A DNA stretch of 38,002 nucleotides from an uncultured Rhodospira sp. (GCF_937138205.1 NZ_CAKZOT010000048.1:1-38002); one strand, 5' to 3'; positions 17,287 through 30,963 are shown, counted from the stretch's first letter. A program made the numbers and translations. The notes: generated from the sequence alone by a model not told the origin.

Positions 17287-17398
17287 GCCACGCACGCACT
17301 CGGGACCGCTGGCGATTCCGAACTCTGTGGCGCGAACGGCTTGCCCCCGCGACCGAAGCCCGGCCGGGCGGCCCACCGTCTGCACCGGCCCCCACGCG

Positions 17399-18085
17399 CT
17401 ACCCGCTGGCGGGGGCGACGGGAACCCTTTCTTTGTCCCCTCGGACAGACACACGCAAGGCCTCGTCGTCCATCCGGCCCGCCTCGGCGGCCCCCATATC
17501 GCGGGTCGCGTGCGCGGACAAGGCCTTGGCCAGGATCTCGGCCGCGGCCCGGGCATCGGGAACGCAACGGAGCATGGGTTGTGTGCGCAGCCAGCGCCAC
17601 GGCCGCACATGCGGCCACAGAACCAGCCAAGCCACGCCATGCCCGGGCATCAGGTCCAGGTTCACGTTACCGGTCCCGTTCCTGAACACCTTCAGGGTGG
17701 CCGAGCGGATCACCTGGAACGGGAAGTTCACGGTCATCTGCAAGGCCAGACCATAGCGGATCACGACGCGTTCGCTGGTGATGGTGTAGACCGTGGTGCG
17801 GTCGATCCAAAATGCCAGCAACGCCAACGTGATCAACAGCCCCGCGCCAATGCCCAGGAGGCTGAAGACGGAGATCAGCACACCGCCGACTCCGTAGCCA
17901 TCCTCCACGGCATTGACCCCGCTCCAGATCGACAGAATGCCGAAGTAGAGGGCGATCAGGGGCCACTGGAACATACGTCTGGCGAGGGCTCGCCACGAAG
18001 GCGAGCCCTGCCAGAGGATCCTTTCACCGTCCGGCGGCCTTTCGGGCAGCCCTGGGATCGGCTCGACGGCGAAATCATCATGCAC
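17399..18085 (-). CDS. puhB: Photosynthetic complex assembly protein PuhB
   Basis: PuhB is a membrane protein needed for efficient reaction-centre and LH1 assembly. The 228-aa product begins at GTG 18085 (MHDDFAVEPIPGLPE, the family N-terminus). No in-frame ATG fits; GGGGGT lies 7 nt upstream. LPERPPDGERILWQGSPSW opens a PH-like domain. Hydrophobic segments at about 40-57 and 68-92 are membrane spans. TVYTITSERVVIRYGLAL is the typical core. It follows puhA by 18 nt. Confidence 0.93.
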   Translation of the reverse strand: MHDDFAVEPIPGLPERPPDGERILWQGSPSWRALARRMFQWPLIALYFGILSIWSGVNAVEDGYGVGGVLISVFSLLGIGAGLLITLALLAFWIDRTTVYTITSERVVIRYGLALQMTVNFPFQVIRSATLKVFRNGTGNVNLDLMPGHGVAWLVLWPHVRPWRWLRTQPMLRCVPDARAAAEILAKALSAHATRDMGAAEAGRMDDEALRVSVRGDKERVPVAPASG

Positions 18086-18103
18086 GATACGGACCCCCGG
18101 TGC

Positions 18104-18916
18104 TTACGACTGGGCGAAGAAGAACCCGCCGCCATAGAACGCGCAGATCTTGTCTTCTTCCAGCTTGGTCACCTGGTTGGGCTTGGCCGTCGCCGGAACC
18201 TGGGCGATCTGATCGGCACGCAACGCATCCACCTTCACATAGCCCTCACGGCGCCAGATGTCGGCGAAGTTGATCGGCAGCAGCACGGTCTTCGCCTTCG
18301 GGGGCGCGGCGGGCGCACCCTCGGCCGAAGCCTTCGGCGCCGGCTTGGCACCGCCGGACAGTTCGACCTCGAGGTAACGGACCATGATTTCCGGAACGTC
18401 GACCCAGATGTCGGACACCGTGCCGGCGAACTTGCCGTCGTTGCCCATGACCTTCAGGCCGCGCGGATCCGGGCTGTTCTTTTCCATGAAGAACTCCTTC
18501 TGCGTGCGCATCGGCACGATCTTCGGGGTGTTCTCCATGGACAGCTCGGGCTTGTCCTCACGCTGCGAGTACGCCGACGGACCGACGCAATCAGCCAGCG
18601 GGTTGGCGCCGGTCGGGACGAACGGCGAGCCACTCCACGGGTGGGCGCGGCGGGCCTTCACCGGGCGCGTGTCGCGCTTGTAGTCCGGCTTCATGACCGT
18701 GCCGCCATGATACAGGTTGAACGTCTTCGGCTTCGGAATCCAGAACCAGCCGGTCTTCTCGATGCGGCCGTTGGTGTCGTATTCGAGCGGGTAGCCCTCA
18801 CGACGATCCTCACGGCGCAGATAGAAGACAAGGCCGAAGAAGAACAGCCAGAACGTCCACAGGGCGACCTGTGCGACGTCCATATAGGCAGTCAAAGCAC
18901 CAATCGGCAATTCCAT
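18104..18916 (-). CDS. puhA: Photosynthetic reaction centre H subunit
   Basis: The H subunit caps the cytoplasmic face of the reaction centre and shapes the QB proton path. The start at 18916 (MELPIGALTAYMDVAQVALW) has GGAGG 7 nt upstream and gives 270 aa. One transmembrane helix (about 12-31) precedes the family segments YLRREDRREGYPLE and GWFWIPKPKTF. An insertion rich in Ala, Pro and Lys (about residues 200-222, GGAKPAPKASAEGAPAAPPK) sits between YLEVELSG and KTVLLPINF; other H subunits I know of have little here. It lies 25 nt after lhaA. Confidence 0.97.
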   Translation of the reverse strand: MELPIGALTAYMDVAQVALWTFWLFFFGLVFYLRREDRREGYPLEYDTNGRIEKTGWFWIPKPKTFNLYHGGTVMKPDYKRDTRPVKARRAHPWSGSPFVPTGANPLADCVGPSAYSQREDKPELSMENTPKIVPMRTQKEFFMEKNSPDPRGLKVMGNDGKFAGTVSDIWVDVPEIMVRYLEVELSGGAKPAPKASAEGAPAAPPKAKTVLLPINFADIWRREGYVKVDALRADQIAQVPATAKPNQVTKLEEDKICAFYGGGFFFAQS

Positions 18917-18941
18917 AGCGGATCCTCCACGAGCAAGAGCC

Positions 18942-20372
18942 CTATCCGGGGATATCGGACAACCCGAGCCGCCGGCCCGGACGTGCCTCGACATCCCGTG
19001 TCGAGCGAACGAGCGGGCCAAGGATCACCAACGTGACGATCAGCAGCCCGATCTCAATGTAATACACGAATTCGTATCCGACGCTGAGGCCCTGCGCCTG
19101 CAGGAACTCGCCGAGCACGCCCTGCTCGGCCAACGCGGACACACCATCCCGGATCGCCCCGCCCAGGGCGACAGCGACACCGGTTGCCGTGGCCTGAACG
19201 GCGCCCCACGCACCCAGAGCCAAACCGCCATGCTCAGAGTCAGCCGAATCCATGGCGGCCGTCAGGGTCCCGACGACGAACAGACCTCCCCCCATGCCGA
19301 TGAAGAACGCACCCACCCGGAATACGGTGGCCGACTCCAACGGCGCGGCGAAGATGACGCAGGCAAAGGCGAACACACCGATGATCACACCGATGGCCGC
19401 CAGCCTGTACGGACCTGTGCCGCGCGACAGCCAGCGCGCGGCCAGGGCGAACCCGGCCAGGGTTCCCCCCGCCCACAGGGCACTCAGCAGCGTGGTCGCA
19501 GAGACCGAGAGCCCCAGGATCTGGGCGCCGTAGGGTTCCAGCAGGATGTCCTGCATGGTGAAGCCCAGGGTGCCGAACCCGACCACCACCAGCAGGCGGG
19601 TATACCGCCCACCGCCAGCGAACGCCTGCCAGGACTCGCGGAACGAGGGGCGTTCACGGGACGGATCGGTCAGCGCCTTGTTGCGGACTTCCTGTTTCCA
19701 CAGCGCAATCACGTTGATGACGACGGTCAACACCGCCGAGGCCTGCAACACGCGGATCAGCAGCACGTTGCTGAAGTCCTGCAAGACCAGACTGTAAACA
19801 CCAGCCGCCGCGACCATGCCCAACAGCAGCGTGACGTACAGCAACGCCACCACGCGCGGTCGCGACTCTTCCGGCGCCAGGTCGTTGGCCAGCGCCAGGC
19901 CGGCCGTCTGCGTCGTGTGCAGGCCGGCGCCGGTCATGAAGAAGGTGACGGCGCACAGGAACACGGCGCCTTCCTCGATGTCGCGGCCCAGCACCATCAG
20001 CGCCAGCGGCATCACCGACAGGCCGCCGAACTGCAACAGCGAGCCGAGCCAGATGTACGGCACGCGCCGCCAGCCCAGGAACGAACGGTGGGTGTCCGAC
20101 TTGTGGCCGATCAGCGCGCGGAATGGCGCGAACAGAACCGGCAACGCCACCATCACGGCCACCAGCGAGGCCGGCATGGTCAGCTCGACGATCATCACCC
20201 GGTTCAGCGTGCCCATGAGCAGCACGGTCGCCATGCCCACACTCACCTGGAACAGCGACAGCCGCAGCAGCCGCCCGAGCGGCAGTTCGGGTGTCGCCGC
20301 GTCGGCGAACGGCAGGAACCGGGTGCCGGTCCGCATCAACAGTCGAATGGCGGGGGAGACTCGCTTGCTCAT
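18942..20372 (-). CDS. lhaA: LhaA, PucC-family LH1 assembly/transport protein
   Basis: LhaA is a major-facilitator-like 12-span membrane protein that assists LH1 assembly, thought to handle bacteriochlorophyll delivery. The 476-aa product carries the PucC-family segments LRLSLFQVSVGMATVLL, GTLNRVMIVEL, ALIGHKSDTHRSFLGWRR and FTMQDILLEPYG. Its place between bchM and puhA identifies it as LhaA rather than PucC. Its start codon overlaps the bchM stop as ATGA. Confidence 0.95.
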   Translation of the reverse strand: MSKRVSPAIRLLMRTGTRFLPFADAATPELPLGRLLRLSLFQVSVGMATVLLMGTLNRVMIVELTMPASLVAVMVALPVLFAPFRALIGHKSDTHRSFLGWRRVPYIWLGSLLQFGGLSVMPLALMVLGRDIEEGAVFLCAVTFFMTGAGLHTTQTAGLALANDLAPEESRPRVVALLYVTLLLGMVAAAGVYSLVLQDFSNVLLIRVLQASAVLTVVINVIALWKQEVRNKALTDPSRERPSFRESWQAFAGGGRYTRLLVVVGFGTLGFTMQDILLEPYGAQILGLSVSATTLLSALWAGGTLAGFALAARWLSRGTGPYRLAAIGVIIGVFAFACVIFAAPLESATVFRVGAFFIGMGGGLFVVGTLTAAMDSADSEHGGLALGAWGAVQATATGVAVALGGAIRDGVSALAEQGVLGEFLQAQGLSVGYEFVYYIEIGLLIVTLVILGPLVRSTRDVEARPGRRLGLSDIPG

Positions 20373-21069
20373 GACCGAACCAACTCCTGAGCCTGCGAGA
20401 TATAGAACCCGTTCGTCACCCGCTCGGTGCGGCCGGCGCGCCAGCCGGACAGGCCGGGCTCCGCCTTCACGTGGCGGTGCAGAACGCGCGGCGCCACCGG
20501 CTCGATCGCCGGCGCGCGGTCGCCGCGCGGGAACAGACGCCCGACGACGTGCATGGTGGACAGAAGGGCCGTGCGCGGCGCGTAGGTGAACACCACGGAC
20601 TCCCGCGTGCGCGCCGCCAAAGTCGACAGCGCCCCGACGATATCGGCGCGACGATAATGAATGAACGAGTCCATGGCCACAACATGATCGACCATGCCTA
20701 TCGGCGGGTCAAGCATATCACCAACGTAGAACTCCACGCTGCCCGGCCCCAGGTCGGCCGGCAGCCGTTCCCGTGCCAGATCCACCAGGGTCGGCGACAG
20801 GTCGATGGCGATCACCCGGGCGCCGCGCCGGGCCAGTTCCAGCGAGGCGGCGCCGGGGCCGCAGCCGGCGTCCAGCACCGTGTGCCCGCTCAGGTCGGCC
20901 GGCAGCCAGCCGAGCAGGGTCGCCCGCATGGTGTCGCGGCCGGCGCGCACCGTCGCCCGGATGCGCCCGACCGGCGCGTCGGACGTCAACCGCTCCCAGG
21001 CGGCGGCGGCGGTGCGGTCGAAGTAGGTCTCGACCTCGCCGCGGCGTTGTTCGTATGTCGCGCCCGGCA

Positions 21070-21070
<1 letters not shown>
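20369..21070 (-). CDS. bchM: Magnesium-protoporphyrin O-methyltransferase
   Basis: BchM methylates the C13 propionate of Mg-protoporphyrin IX with S-adenosylmethionine, directly after magnesium insertion by BchH/D/I. The 233-aa protein shows the SAM-binding motif TVLDAGCGPGAASLELA (about 64-80), VIAIDLSPTLVDLARER, and the family segment VVAMDSFIHYRRADI. The C-terminal TNGFYISQAQELVRS is also typical. It overlaps bchL by one base (TGATG) and lhaA by four (ATGA). Confidence 0.97.
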
Positions 21071-21978
<908 letters not shown>

Positions 21979-22004
21979 CTACTCCATCAGACAACGGGCA
22001 TCGC

Positions 22005-25000
22005 TCAGGCCGCGACGCCTTCCGACACACCTTCCAGGCGATCCTCCAGCTCCTCGCCCGCGTTACGCAGGGTTTCGAGCACGGAGTCGTCCGGAGACCA
22101 GTAATTGCGTTCGTGCGCCTCCAGCAGGCGGTTGGCCACCCGCGCCGAGGCCATGGGGTTCAGCTCGGCGAGGCGCTTGCGCATCTCCTCGTCCAGCATG
22201 AACGTCTCTGTCAACTGATCATACACCCACGGGGCCACCTGCCCGGTGGTGGCCGACCACCCGAGCGTGTTGGTGATGGCCGCCTCGATCTGGCGCACGC
22301 CCTCATAGCCGTGCTCCAGCATACTTTCGTACCATTTCGGGTTCAGCATCCGGGTGCGAGTCTCCAGCGCCACCTGCTCGGCCAGGGTGCGCACCTTGCC
22401 CTCGCCCATGGTCTGGTCACCGATGTAGACCGGCACCGACGAGCCGTCGCCCCGGGCCCGCGACACCGCGCGGCTGATGCCGCCCAGGGTGTCGAAGTAG
22501 TGGTCCACGGTGGTCACACCCAGTTCCATGGACTCCAGGTTCTGGTAGGCCAGATCGACGCCCGACAGGATCTCGCCCAACTGCTCGGCCCGTTGCGTCG
22601 GGTTGCCGGCGCGGCCGTAGGCGAAGCACTTGCGCCGGGTGTAGGTCTCGGCCAGCTCGTCCTCCTCGGTCCAGCCGCCCGAGTCCACCAGCATGTTGAC
22701 GTTGGAGCCGTAAGCGCCGTCGGCGTTGGAGAACACCCGCAAGGCCGCCGTTTCCAGGTCGCAGCCGTGTGCCGCCATATAGGCCACCGCGTGCTTGCGG
22801 ATGTAGTTCATCTCCTCCGGCTCGCCCTCGGCCGACGCCGCCAGGAAGGCCGCCTCGGCCAGCAGCCGTGTCTGCAAGGGCAGCAGGTCGCGGAAGATGC
22901 CCGACAGGGTCATCACCACATCCACGCGCGGTCGGCCCAACTCCTCCAGCGGGATCAACTCGGCCCCGGCCAGCCGGCCGTAGCCATCGAAGCGCGGCCG
23001 CGCGCCCATCAGCGCCAGGGCCTGGCCGATCGGCCCGCCCTCGGTCTTCAGGTTGTCGGTGCCCCACAACACGATGGCGATGGTCTCGGGCATCGCGTTG
23101 CCCTCGGCCATGTGCCGGTCGAGCACCAGCTTGGCCTGCAACGCGCCGTCCTTGACGGCGAAGGTCGACGGCAGGCGGAAGGGATCGAAGCCGTGCAGGT
23201 TGCGCCCGGTGGGCAGGACCGCCGGCGTGCGCAGCAGGTCGCCGCCCGGCGCCGGGCGGATGAACCCGCCGTCGAGCGCGTGCAGCAGCGCCGGAATCTC
23301 GCTGTCGGTGGTCAGCAGGCCGTCGATGCGCGCCAACTCCTCGAACAGCGCCAGGTCGAGCCCCACCTTGGCCGCCGCCTCGTCGTCGACCAGGCCGGCC
23401 GCGTAGCGCGCCCGGCTCAACGCCTCCTTGGGATCGCCGGTCTCGACCAGCCGCTCGACCACCGAGCGCGGCAACTCGACCTCGCGCGTCGCCTCGGCCA
23501 GCGCCAGCAGCAGGTCGACGCGCTCCTCGGCCGTCGGCCCCCGCCCGACCACGTGCAGGCCGTGCGGGATCATGGTTTCCTCCAGCTCCTGCAGGGCCAC
23601 GCGCAGGCGGTCCAGGCGGGCATCGATCTCGGCGGCGTCGGGGATGTCCTGCCACGCCGGCTCGGCCTCAGCCAGATCCAGTTCCACCGCCTGGGTCTGG
23701 ATCAGCGGGATCAGGCGCGCCCGCTCGGCGGCATCGTCGGGCGGCAGCGCGCGCCAACGCTCGACCGAGCCCTTCAACTCGGACAGCCCCTTGTACAGGC
23801 CCGACTGCGACACCGGCGGCGTCATGTAGCTGACCAGGGTGGCCGCCGAGCGCCGCTTGGCGATGGCGCCTTCCGACGGGTTGTTGGCGGCGTACAGATA
23901 CACGTTGGGCAGGTCGGCGATGAGGCGCTCCGGCCAGCACCCGCCGGACAGGCCGGTCTGCTTGCCGGGCATGAACTCCAGCGCGCCGTGCATCCCGAAG
24001 TGCACCACAGCATGGGCGTCGAACAGGCTGGAAATCCACCGGTAGAAAGCGGCGAAAGCGTGGGTCGGCGTGAAGCCCTTCTCGAACAGCAACCGCATGG
24101 GGTCGCCCTCGTAGCCGAACGCCGGCTGCACCGCCACCACCACGTTCCCCAACTGGACACCAAGCACCTGGATCGACTGGCCGTCGCTCTGCTGGCGGCC
24201 CGGCGCCGGCCCCCACTGCGCCTCGATCTCGCTCAGCCAGCGTTGGCCCTTGACGTGGTCGTCCACCGAAATGCGGGTCAGCACGTTGGCCTGGGCGCCG
24301 TGTTGGGCGGCGTTGCCCACAAGCAGGCGGTCGCGCAGGTCGTCGACGCTGTCCGGCACCTCGACCTGATAGCCGGCCTCGGCCATGGCCTTCAGCGTGT
24401 TGAACAGGGATTCGAACACCGACAGATAGGCCGCCGTGCCGACGGCGCCGGAGTTGGGCGGGAAGTTGAACAGCACGATGGCCACCCGCCGCTGGGCGCG
24501 CGGCGTGCGACGCAGGCGGATCATGCGGTCGACGCGCGCGGCCAGGGCCTCGACCCGTTCCGGCTCGGGGAACATATCGCGCGCGGTCTCGCCCTCGGCC
24601 TCGTCGGTGCGCCCGCCGAACAGCAGCGGCGCGGTGGCGCCGTCCAGTTCGGGGATGGCGATCATCATGGTCGACTCGACCGGCAGCAGCCCCCGGTCCG
24701 ACCCGCGCCACTGGTCGAGCGACTGGAACTCCACCGCCATGGCCGTCATGTACGGCAGGTCGAGGCGCGACAGCAGGTCCTCGGCGGCGCGGGCGTCGTT
24801 GTAGGCCGGCCCGCCCACCAGCGAGAACCCGGTCAGCGACAGCAGGGCGTCGATCACCGGCTTTTCGCCGTCGAGATAGAAGGTCTCGATCGCCGGGCGC
24901 GAGTCCAGGCCGCTGGAGAAGGCCGCGATCACCCGCAGGCCACGCGCCTCCAGCGCGCCGATCACCGCGTCATAGTGCGCGGTGTTGCCGGCCAGGATGT

Positions 25001-25784
25001 ACGAGCGCATGACCAGAACGCCAACCGTGCCCTTGACGGGGCCGTCCGGCTTGGGCAGGCGCGCCAAGTCGGTGCCGAGGCGCCCGGGCATCCGCGGGTG
25101 ATACAGCCCGGTCTCGGGATACTCGGCCGGCGCCTCGGGCTTGATCTGGCCGCGCAGCACGCGGCGCGGGCCGTCGGCGTAGCGGTCCACCATGAAGCGG
25201 ACCAGGTTGGCGACGTTCTCCTCCGACCCCGCCAGCCAGTATTGCAGGGTGAGGAAGTAGGCGCGCATGTCCTGCGCCTTGCCCGGGATGAAGCGCAGGA
25301 TCTGCGGGATACGGCGCAGCATGGCCATCTGACCGGCGCCGGAGTCGAAGCCCTTGTCGTCCTTCTTCTTCAGGCTGCCGCGCAGCTTCTTCAGCAGGGC
25401 CGCCACGCCGCCCTGCTTGGCGTCCATGCGGAACGGCCCCAGCTTGGTCAGCTTGACCACCTCGCCGGCGCACATGGCGCCCACCATGGCGTCGCACGAT
25501 TCGCGGCGCGCCTGCAGCGCCGGCAGCACCGCCTGGATGTGATCCTCCATGAACAGCATGGTGACGATGATGATGTCGCCATGCTCGATGTCATGCAGGC
25601 AGCGCCCCAGCGCGTCGGTGTCGTCGCCCCACTCCGATGCCGCGTGCAGCGAGAGATGCAGGCCCGGCAGGTCCTTGCGCAAGGTCCGCGCCGCACGTTC
25701 CGTGGCCCCGGACAGATGGCCGTCCAGCGTCACGATCACGACCCGGATGGGCGTGTCCTCACCGACTGAAGTAGGCTTTGGCAT
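22005..25784 (-). CDS. bchH: Magnesium chelatase subunit H
   Basis: BchH is the large porphyrin-binding subunit of Mg chelatase and inserts Mg2+ into protoporphyrin IX with BchI and BchD, neither of which is in this window. At 1259 aa it has the usual length for the family. Visible family segments include [12 protein letters not shown] near the N-terminus, [20 protein letters not shown], the metal-loading stretch around [19 protein letters not shown], and [19 protein letters not shown]. Its start lies inside the end of bchB (26-nt overlap). Confidence 0.98.
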   Translation of the reverse strand: MPKPTSVGEDTPIRVVIVTLDGHLSGATERAARTLRKDLPGLHLSLHAASEWGDDTDALGRCLHDIEHGDIIIVTMLFMEDHIQAVLPALQARRESCDAMVGAMCAGEVVKLTKLGPFRMDAKQGGVAALLKKLRGSLKKKDDKGFDSGAGQMAMLRRIPQILRFIPGKAQDMRAYFLTLQYWLAGSEENVANLVRFMVDRYADGPRRVLRGQIKPEAPAEYPETGLYHPRMPGRLGTDLARLPKPDGPVKGTVGVLVMRSYILAGNTAHYDAVIGALEARGLRVIAAFSSGLDSRPAIETFYLDGEKPVIDALLSLTGFSLVGGPAYNDARAAEDLLSRLDLPYMTAMAVEFQSLDQWRGSDRGLLPVESTMMIAIPELDGATAPLLFGGRTDEAEGETARDMFPEPERVEALAARVDRMIRLRRTPRAQRRVAIVLFNFPPNSGAVGTAAYLSVFESLFNTLKAMAEAGYQVEVPDSVDDLRDRLLVGNAAQHGAQANVLTRISVDDHVKGQRWLSEIEAQWGPAPGRQQSDGQSIQVLGVQLGNVVVAVQPAFGYEGDPMRLLFEKGFTPTHAFAAFYRWISSLFDAHAVVHFGMHGALEFMPGKQTGLSGGCWPERLIADLPNVYLYAANNPSEGAIAKRRSAATLVSYMTPPVSQSGLYKGLSELKGSVERWRALPPDDAAERARLIPLIQTQAVELDLAEAEPAWQDIPDAAEIDARLDRLRVALQELEETMIPHGLHVVGRGPTAEERVDLLLALAEATREVELPRSVVERLVETGDPKEALSRARYAAGLVDDEAAAKVGLDLALFEELARIDGLLTTDSEIPALLHALDGGFIRPAPGGDLLRTPAVLPTGRNLHGFDPFRLPSTFAVKDGALQAKLVLDRHMAEGNAMPETIAIVLWGTDNLKTEGGPIGQALALMGARPRFDGYGRLAGAELIPLEELGRPRVDVVMTLSGIFRDLLPLQTRLLAEAAFLAASAEGEPEEMNYIRKHAVAYMAAHGCDLETAALRVFSNADGAYGSNVNMLVDSGGWTEEDELAETYTRRKCFAYGRAGNPTQRAEQLGEILSGVDLAYQNLESMELGVTTVDHYFDTLGGISRAVSRARGDGSSVPVYIGDQTMGEGKVRTLAEQVALETRTRMLNPKWYESMLEHGYEGVRQIEAAITNTLGWSATTGQVAPWVYDQLTETFMLDEEMRKRLAELNPMASARVANRLLEAHERNYWSPDDSVLETLRNAGEELEDRLEGVSEGVAA

Positions 25785-27408
25785 CGTACAGAGTCTCGAT
25801 GGTGATCGTGTGAAGGTGCCGCTCGGTGGCGTACCGCTCCGTGTTGCGGCGGGCCTTGCCCCGAACGAAGAAGGGGATCTTGTTCAGCTCGCGCTCGGCC
25901 TCGGCGGTCCAGACCGAACCTTGGGGCGCGGGGGAGTCGGGCGCGGCGGCCGGATGGCGGGCCGCCGCGTCCTCGGGGGACGGGGACGGTTGGACGGAGG
26001 ACGGAACCGGTTCAGTGCCGGGACGGACGGACGGATCGCGCGCCGCCGGGCGCCCGCCAGCGGCGCCGGCGAGATGAGACGGCCCAGCGTCGGCGTGGAA
26101 CTCGAAATCCTCACGGAACATGCCCAGAAGGTGCTCTTCCAGGCCCATCATGAGCGGATGAACCCAGGTGTCAAACAGGACGTTGGCGCCCTCGACCCCC
26201 ATCTGCGGGGCATGGCGGGCCGGGAAGTCCTGCACATGCACGGGCGCGGAAATCACGGCGCAGGGCAGGCCCAGGCGCTTGGCGATGTGGCGTTCCATCT
26301 GCGTGCCCAGCACCAGGTCGGGCCGGGCCTCGGCGATCGCCTCTTCCACCTCCAGATAGTCGTCGGTGATCAGCGCCTCGATGCCGTATCCCTTGGCGGC
26401 GGCCCGCACATCGCGGGCGAACTCGCGCGTGTAGGTGCCCAGTCCGACCACCTCGAAGCCCATCTCGTCGGCCGCCACGCGGGCGGCGGCGATGGCATGG
26501 GTGGCGTCGCCGAACACGAACACGCGCTTGCCGGTCAGGTAGGTGCTGTCGACCGAGCGCGAGAACCACGGCAGGCGCGGCGCCAGCGCGGCCAGCGTCG
26601 GTTCGGGAACCAGCCCGGCCAGCGTGGCCACCTCGCGCACGAAATCTCGCGTCGCCCCCACGCCGATCGGCACCGTGGTGGTGCGCGGCTGGCCGAACGC
26701 GGTCTCCAGCCAGCGGGCGGTGGTCTCGCCGATCTCGGGATAGAGCACGACGTTGAAGTCGGCCTCGCCCAGACGCGCCACGTCGGAGGCGGTCGCCCCC
26801 AGCGGCGCGGTGACATTGACCCGCACGCCCATATCGGCCAGCAGGCCGGCGATTTCCTTGGCATCGTCGCGGTGGCGGAAGCCCAGGGCGGTCGGCCCCA
26901 GCAGGTTGCACGACGGCGGAACGCCGTCAGCGCGGGGCGGCCGTTTGGTGCCCGGCGGCGGCGCCTTCGGTCCGGCCAGCGCGCGCGCCAGGCGATAGAA
27001 GGTCTCGGCCGCGCCCCAGGTTTCCTTGCGCTGGTACGACGGCAAATCGAGCGGCACCACCGGCACCGGCAGCCCCAGCGCCTTGGCCAGACCGCCCGGG
27101 TCGTCCTGCAACAACTCGGCGGTGCACGACGAGCCGACCAGCAGGGCATCCGGCTTGAACCGCGCGCACGCGTCGCGGGCCGTCTCGCACAACAGGTCGG
27201 CGGTATCCCGGCCCAGGTCGCGCGCCTGGAAGGTGGTGTAGCTGACCGCCGGGCGTGATGGCCGGCGCTCGATCATGGTGAACAGCAGGTCGGCGTAGGT
27301 GTCGCCCTGGGGCGCGTGCAGGACATAGTGTACCCCTTCCATGGCGGTGGCGACGCGCATCGCCCCGACATGCGGTGGTCCCTCGTATGTCCACACGGTC
27401 AGCCGCAT
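25759..27408 (-). CDS. bchB: Light-independent protochlorophyllide reductase subunit B
   Basis: BchB is one half of the NifDK-like catalytic component of DPOR. Asp36 (QGDTYAD) occupies the position of the unusual aspartate ligand of the NB [4Fe-4S] cluster known in Rhodobacter capsulatus; C95 lies in VGSSCTAEL. The 549-aa product has a Pro/Ser/Ala-rich linker of roughly 45 residues (about 445-490, [19 protein letters not shown]) before the conserved C-terminal domain ([19 protein letters not shown]). It starts 5 nt after bchN ends and overlaps bchH. Confidence 0.97.
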   Translation of the reverse strand: MRLTVWTYEGPPHVGAMRVATAMEGVHYVLHAPQGDTYADLLFTMIERRPSRPAVSYTTFQARDLGRDTADLLCETARDACARFKPDALLVGSSCTAELLQDDPGGLAKALGLPVPVVPLDLPSYQRKETWGAAETFYRLARALAGPKAPPPGTKRPPRADGVPPSCNLLGPTALGFRHRDDAKEIAGLLADMGVRVNVTAPLGATASDVARLGEADFNVVLYPEIGETTARWLETAFGQPRTTTVPIGVGATRDFVREVATLAGLVPEPTLAALAPRLPWFSRSVDSTYLTGKRVFVFGDATHAIAAARVAADEMGFEVVGLGTYTREFARDVRAAAKGYGIEALITDDYLEVEEAIAEARPDLVLGTQMERHIAKRLGLPCAVISAPVHVQDFPARHAPQMGVEGANVLFDTWVHPLMMGLEEHLLGMFREDFEFHADAGPSHLAGAAGGRPAARDPSVRPGTEPVPSSVQPSPSPEDAAARHPAAAPDSPAPQGSVWTAEAERELNKIPFFVRGKARRNTERYATERHLHTITIETLYDAKAYFSR

Positions 27409-27413
27409 GGGGT

Positions 27414-29368
<1,955 letters not shown>

Positions 29369-29859
29369 GGTTGTGCCAACCCTCCGTGAGATCTCCCGAC
29401 AGGCGCGCGGTCAATCGTCTGACCGCCGCCGACGGTGGCGCGACGCGTGACGCGAGCTGTCTTCACTTCCTTATTGGGGGGTGGGTCCATGACGAAAGAC
29501 CCTGCGCGGCCGCGCCCGTTTTCTCCCAACCGGGAGCGGCCATCCCCGTCCTTGCCGTCCAGCCATCCTCGGTGACTCTATGAGGACGGGCCGGACGTGT
29601 CAACCAAACAAGACGTCAATTGCTATTGACAAAGACCGCTCGCTGCGATGAGGTAGCGTGGTTTCTGGAACGTGATCCGGTTGCGTTCCGTCCCTTTTCT
29701 TGATGAAGTGCGAAGGCTCGATCCGAACCGGATCGGCCTGACGGTTGGGTGTTGCACACCGTGCCAGGAGCGAAACACGCTCGCGCCAAGGCATGGGTGA
29801 GTCTTTCAATCAGACGCCGTGACCGTGGATCGCAAACCATCAATGGGAGGGGGCACGTC
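29369..29859. promoter_or_regulatory. Divergent bchF/aerR intergenic region
   Basis: This 491-bp region separates divergent bchF and aerR. The middle part (29575-29631) holds the bchF promoter and PpsR-like elements. The predicted bchF leader is therefore about 200 nt long. The part next to aerR (29632-29859) shows no clear -35/-10 pair and no convincing ORF. GGGAGG lies 9 nt before the ATG at 29860. Confidence 0.6.
29575..29631 (-). promoter_or_regulatory. bchF promoter with PpsR-type palindromes
   Basis: On the minus strand, TTGACA (29603-29598) is followed after exactly 17 bp by TAGAGT (29580-29575), a good sigma70-type promoter. The -35 is part of TGT-N12-ACg (29598-29615). Abutting it is cGT-N12-ACA (29614-29631), whose core GTCAAT-TGCT-ATTGAC is a perfect inverted repeat. 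Each element misses one of six consensus bases. The arrangement mirrors that at bchC, where a PpsR box also forms the -35. Confidence 0.65.
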
Positions 29860-30963
29860 ATGGCGAGTTCTGGGCGCCGGGACGTATACGGTCTGGACCT
29901 TCGGCCGTCGCTGGAGATCGCAGGCGCGGACTTGTCCGCGAACTTGTCAAGGAGCACGCACCACGTCGCGGGCCGATGGGGATCAAGGGGGTCAGGAGCA
30001 ACCGACATCGATCCTCAGCGGGTGTCCAGGTGTGCGCGGGGCGCCACGGCGACAGGCTCGGACGCAGCCGGCACGGCACCGGACACACACCGCGGATGGA
30101 GTCCGCGACCGAACGAGGAGCCTAAAGGGGAGCGGTTCGGGCCGTGGCAGTCGCGGCAGCCGTCCAGGGCTCGGGAGGAGAAAGCCTTGGCGAGCGTCAT
30201 CGAGGAAGACGTCATACCGCGCCTGGTGATGGCCCATCGTCGGACCATCGCGGCCCCGAACGGTCGGGGCGGCCCCCGGCTCGTGGAGCCCGGACCGACC
30301 ACGTCGGATGTCGAGACCTTTGGCCAGTTCATTCTGAATAACGACATGGAACGCGCCCTGTCCATCGTGGACACCTGGTGCGCCAACGGCGCCTCGCTGG
30401 AGGACGTCTGCGCCGGTTTGCTGCAACCGTCCGCGTCCCTTCTTGAAAGCTATTGCGCCGGCGATGCCATCGATTTCGCCGACCTGACGCTGGGCCTTGG
30501 GCGCCTGCAGTGGGTCCTGCATGACCTGGAACGGATCTGCGGCGACGACGCGCCCCTGTGCGGGCTCGACCGCCGCATTCTGCTGGCGGCCGTGCCGGCG
30601 GAGCGGCACACGTTCGGCGTCTCCATGCTGTCGGCGGTGTTTCACCGCGCCGGCTGGGACGTCACGGATGCCCTGCTGATCGAGTCGTTCGAAAGCCTGG
30701 TCGGCATGGTGCGCGCCGAGTCCTATCCCATGGTGGGACTGTGGGTCGGGGGTGGTTGCCGCATGTCGGGGCTGGCGGACGGCATCGACGCCGTGCGCCG
30801 CTCATCCATCAATCCAGACGTGAAGGTGCTGATGGCGGGACCCGTGTTTGGCGGCAATCCATCCGGAGTCGCCACCAAGGGCGCGGATGCCGTGGCCGAC
30901 ACGGCGCCGGCGGCGGTGCATCAGGCCGAACGCTTGCTCGACCGCGCCTTGGGGCGACACTAA
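29860..30963 (+). CDS. ppaA: Cobalamin-binding photosynthesis regulator AerR/PpaA
   Basis: AerR/PpaA modulates PpsR/CrtJ in response to light and oxygen through B12. The domain from about residue 110 onward matches the family: ASVIEEDVIPRLVMAHR, FGQFILNND, then a B12-binding part with ERHTFGVSML. H250 there is the expected axial cobalt ligand. ATG 29860 (GGGAGG 9 nt upstream) gives 367 aa. A second start, TTG 30187, is in frame with GGAGGAG 6 nt upstream and gives 258 aa; in that numbering the His is 141. The first 109 codons are Arg/Gly/Ser-rich and use many codons rare in the neighbours (tca, agg, gga, gca), so they may be poorly translated or not at all. ppsR follows after 42 nt. Confidence 0.9.
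   Translation: MASSGRRDVYGLDLRPSLEIAGADLSANLSRSTHHVAGRWGSRGSGATDIDPQRVSRCARGATATGSDAAGTAPDTHRGWSPRPNEEPKGERFGPWQSRQPSRAREEKALASVIEEDVIPRLVMAHRRTIAAPNGRGGPRLVEPGPTTSDVETFGQFILNNDMERALSIVDTWCANGASLEDVCAGLLQPSASLLESYCAGDAIDFADLTLGLGRLQWVLHDLERICGDDAPLCGLDRRILLAAVPAERHTFGVSMLSAVFHRAGWDVTDALLIESFESLVGMVRAESYPMVGLWVGGGCRMSGLADGIDAVRRSSINPDVKVLMAGPVFGGNPSGVATKGADAVADTAPAAVHQAERLLDRALGRH

Noticed and set aside
17204-17395. Short minus-strand ORF in the puhB-puhC gap
   Set aside because: Arg/Ala-rich, no ribosome binding site, and its end overlaps the puhC Shine-Dalgarno region.
29626-29654. TTGACA on the plus strand as an aerR promoter
   Set aside because: No acceptable -10 at 16-18 bp; the TTGACA is explained as an arm of the PpsR-like palindrome.
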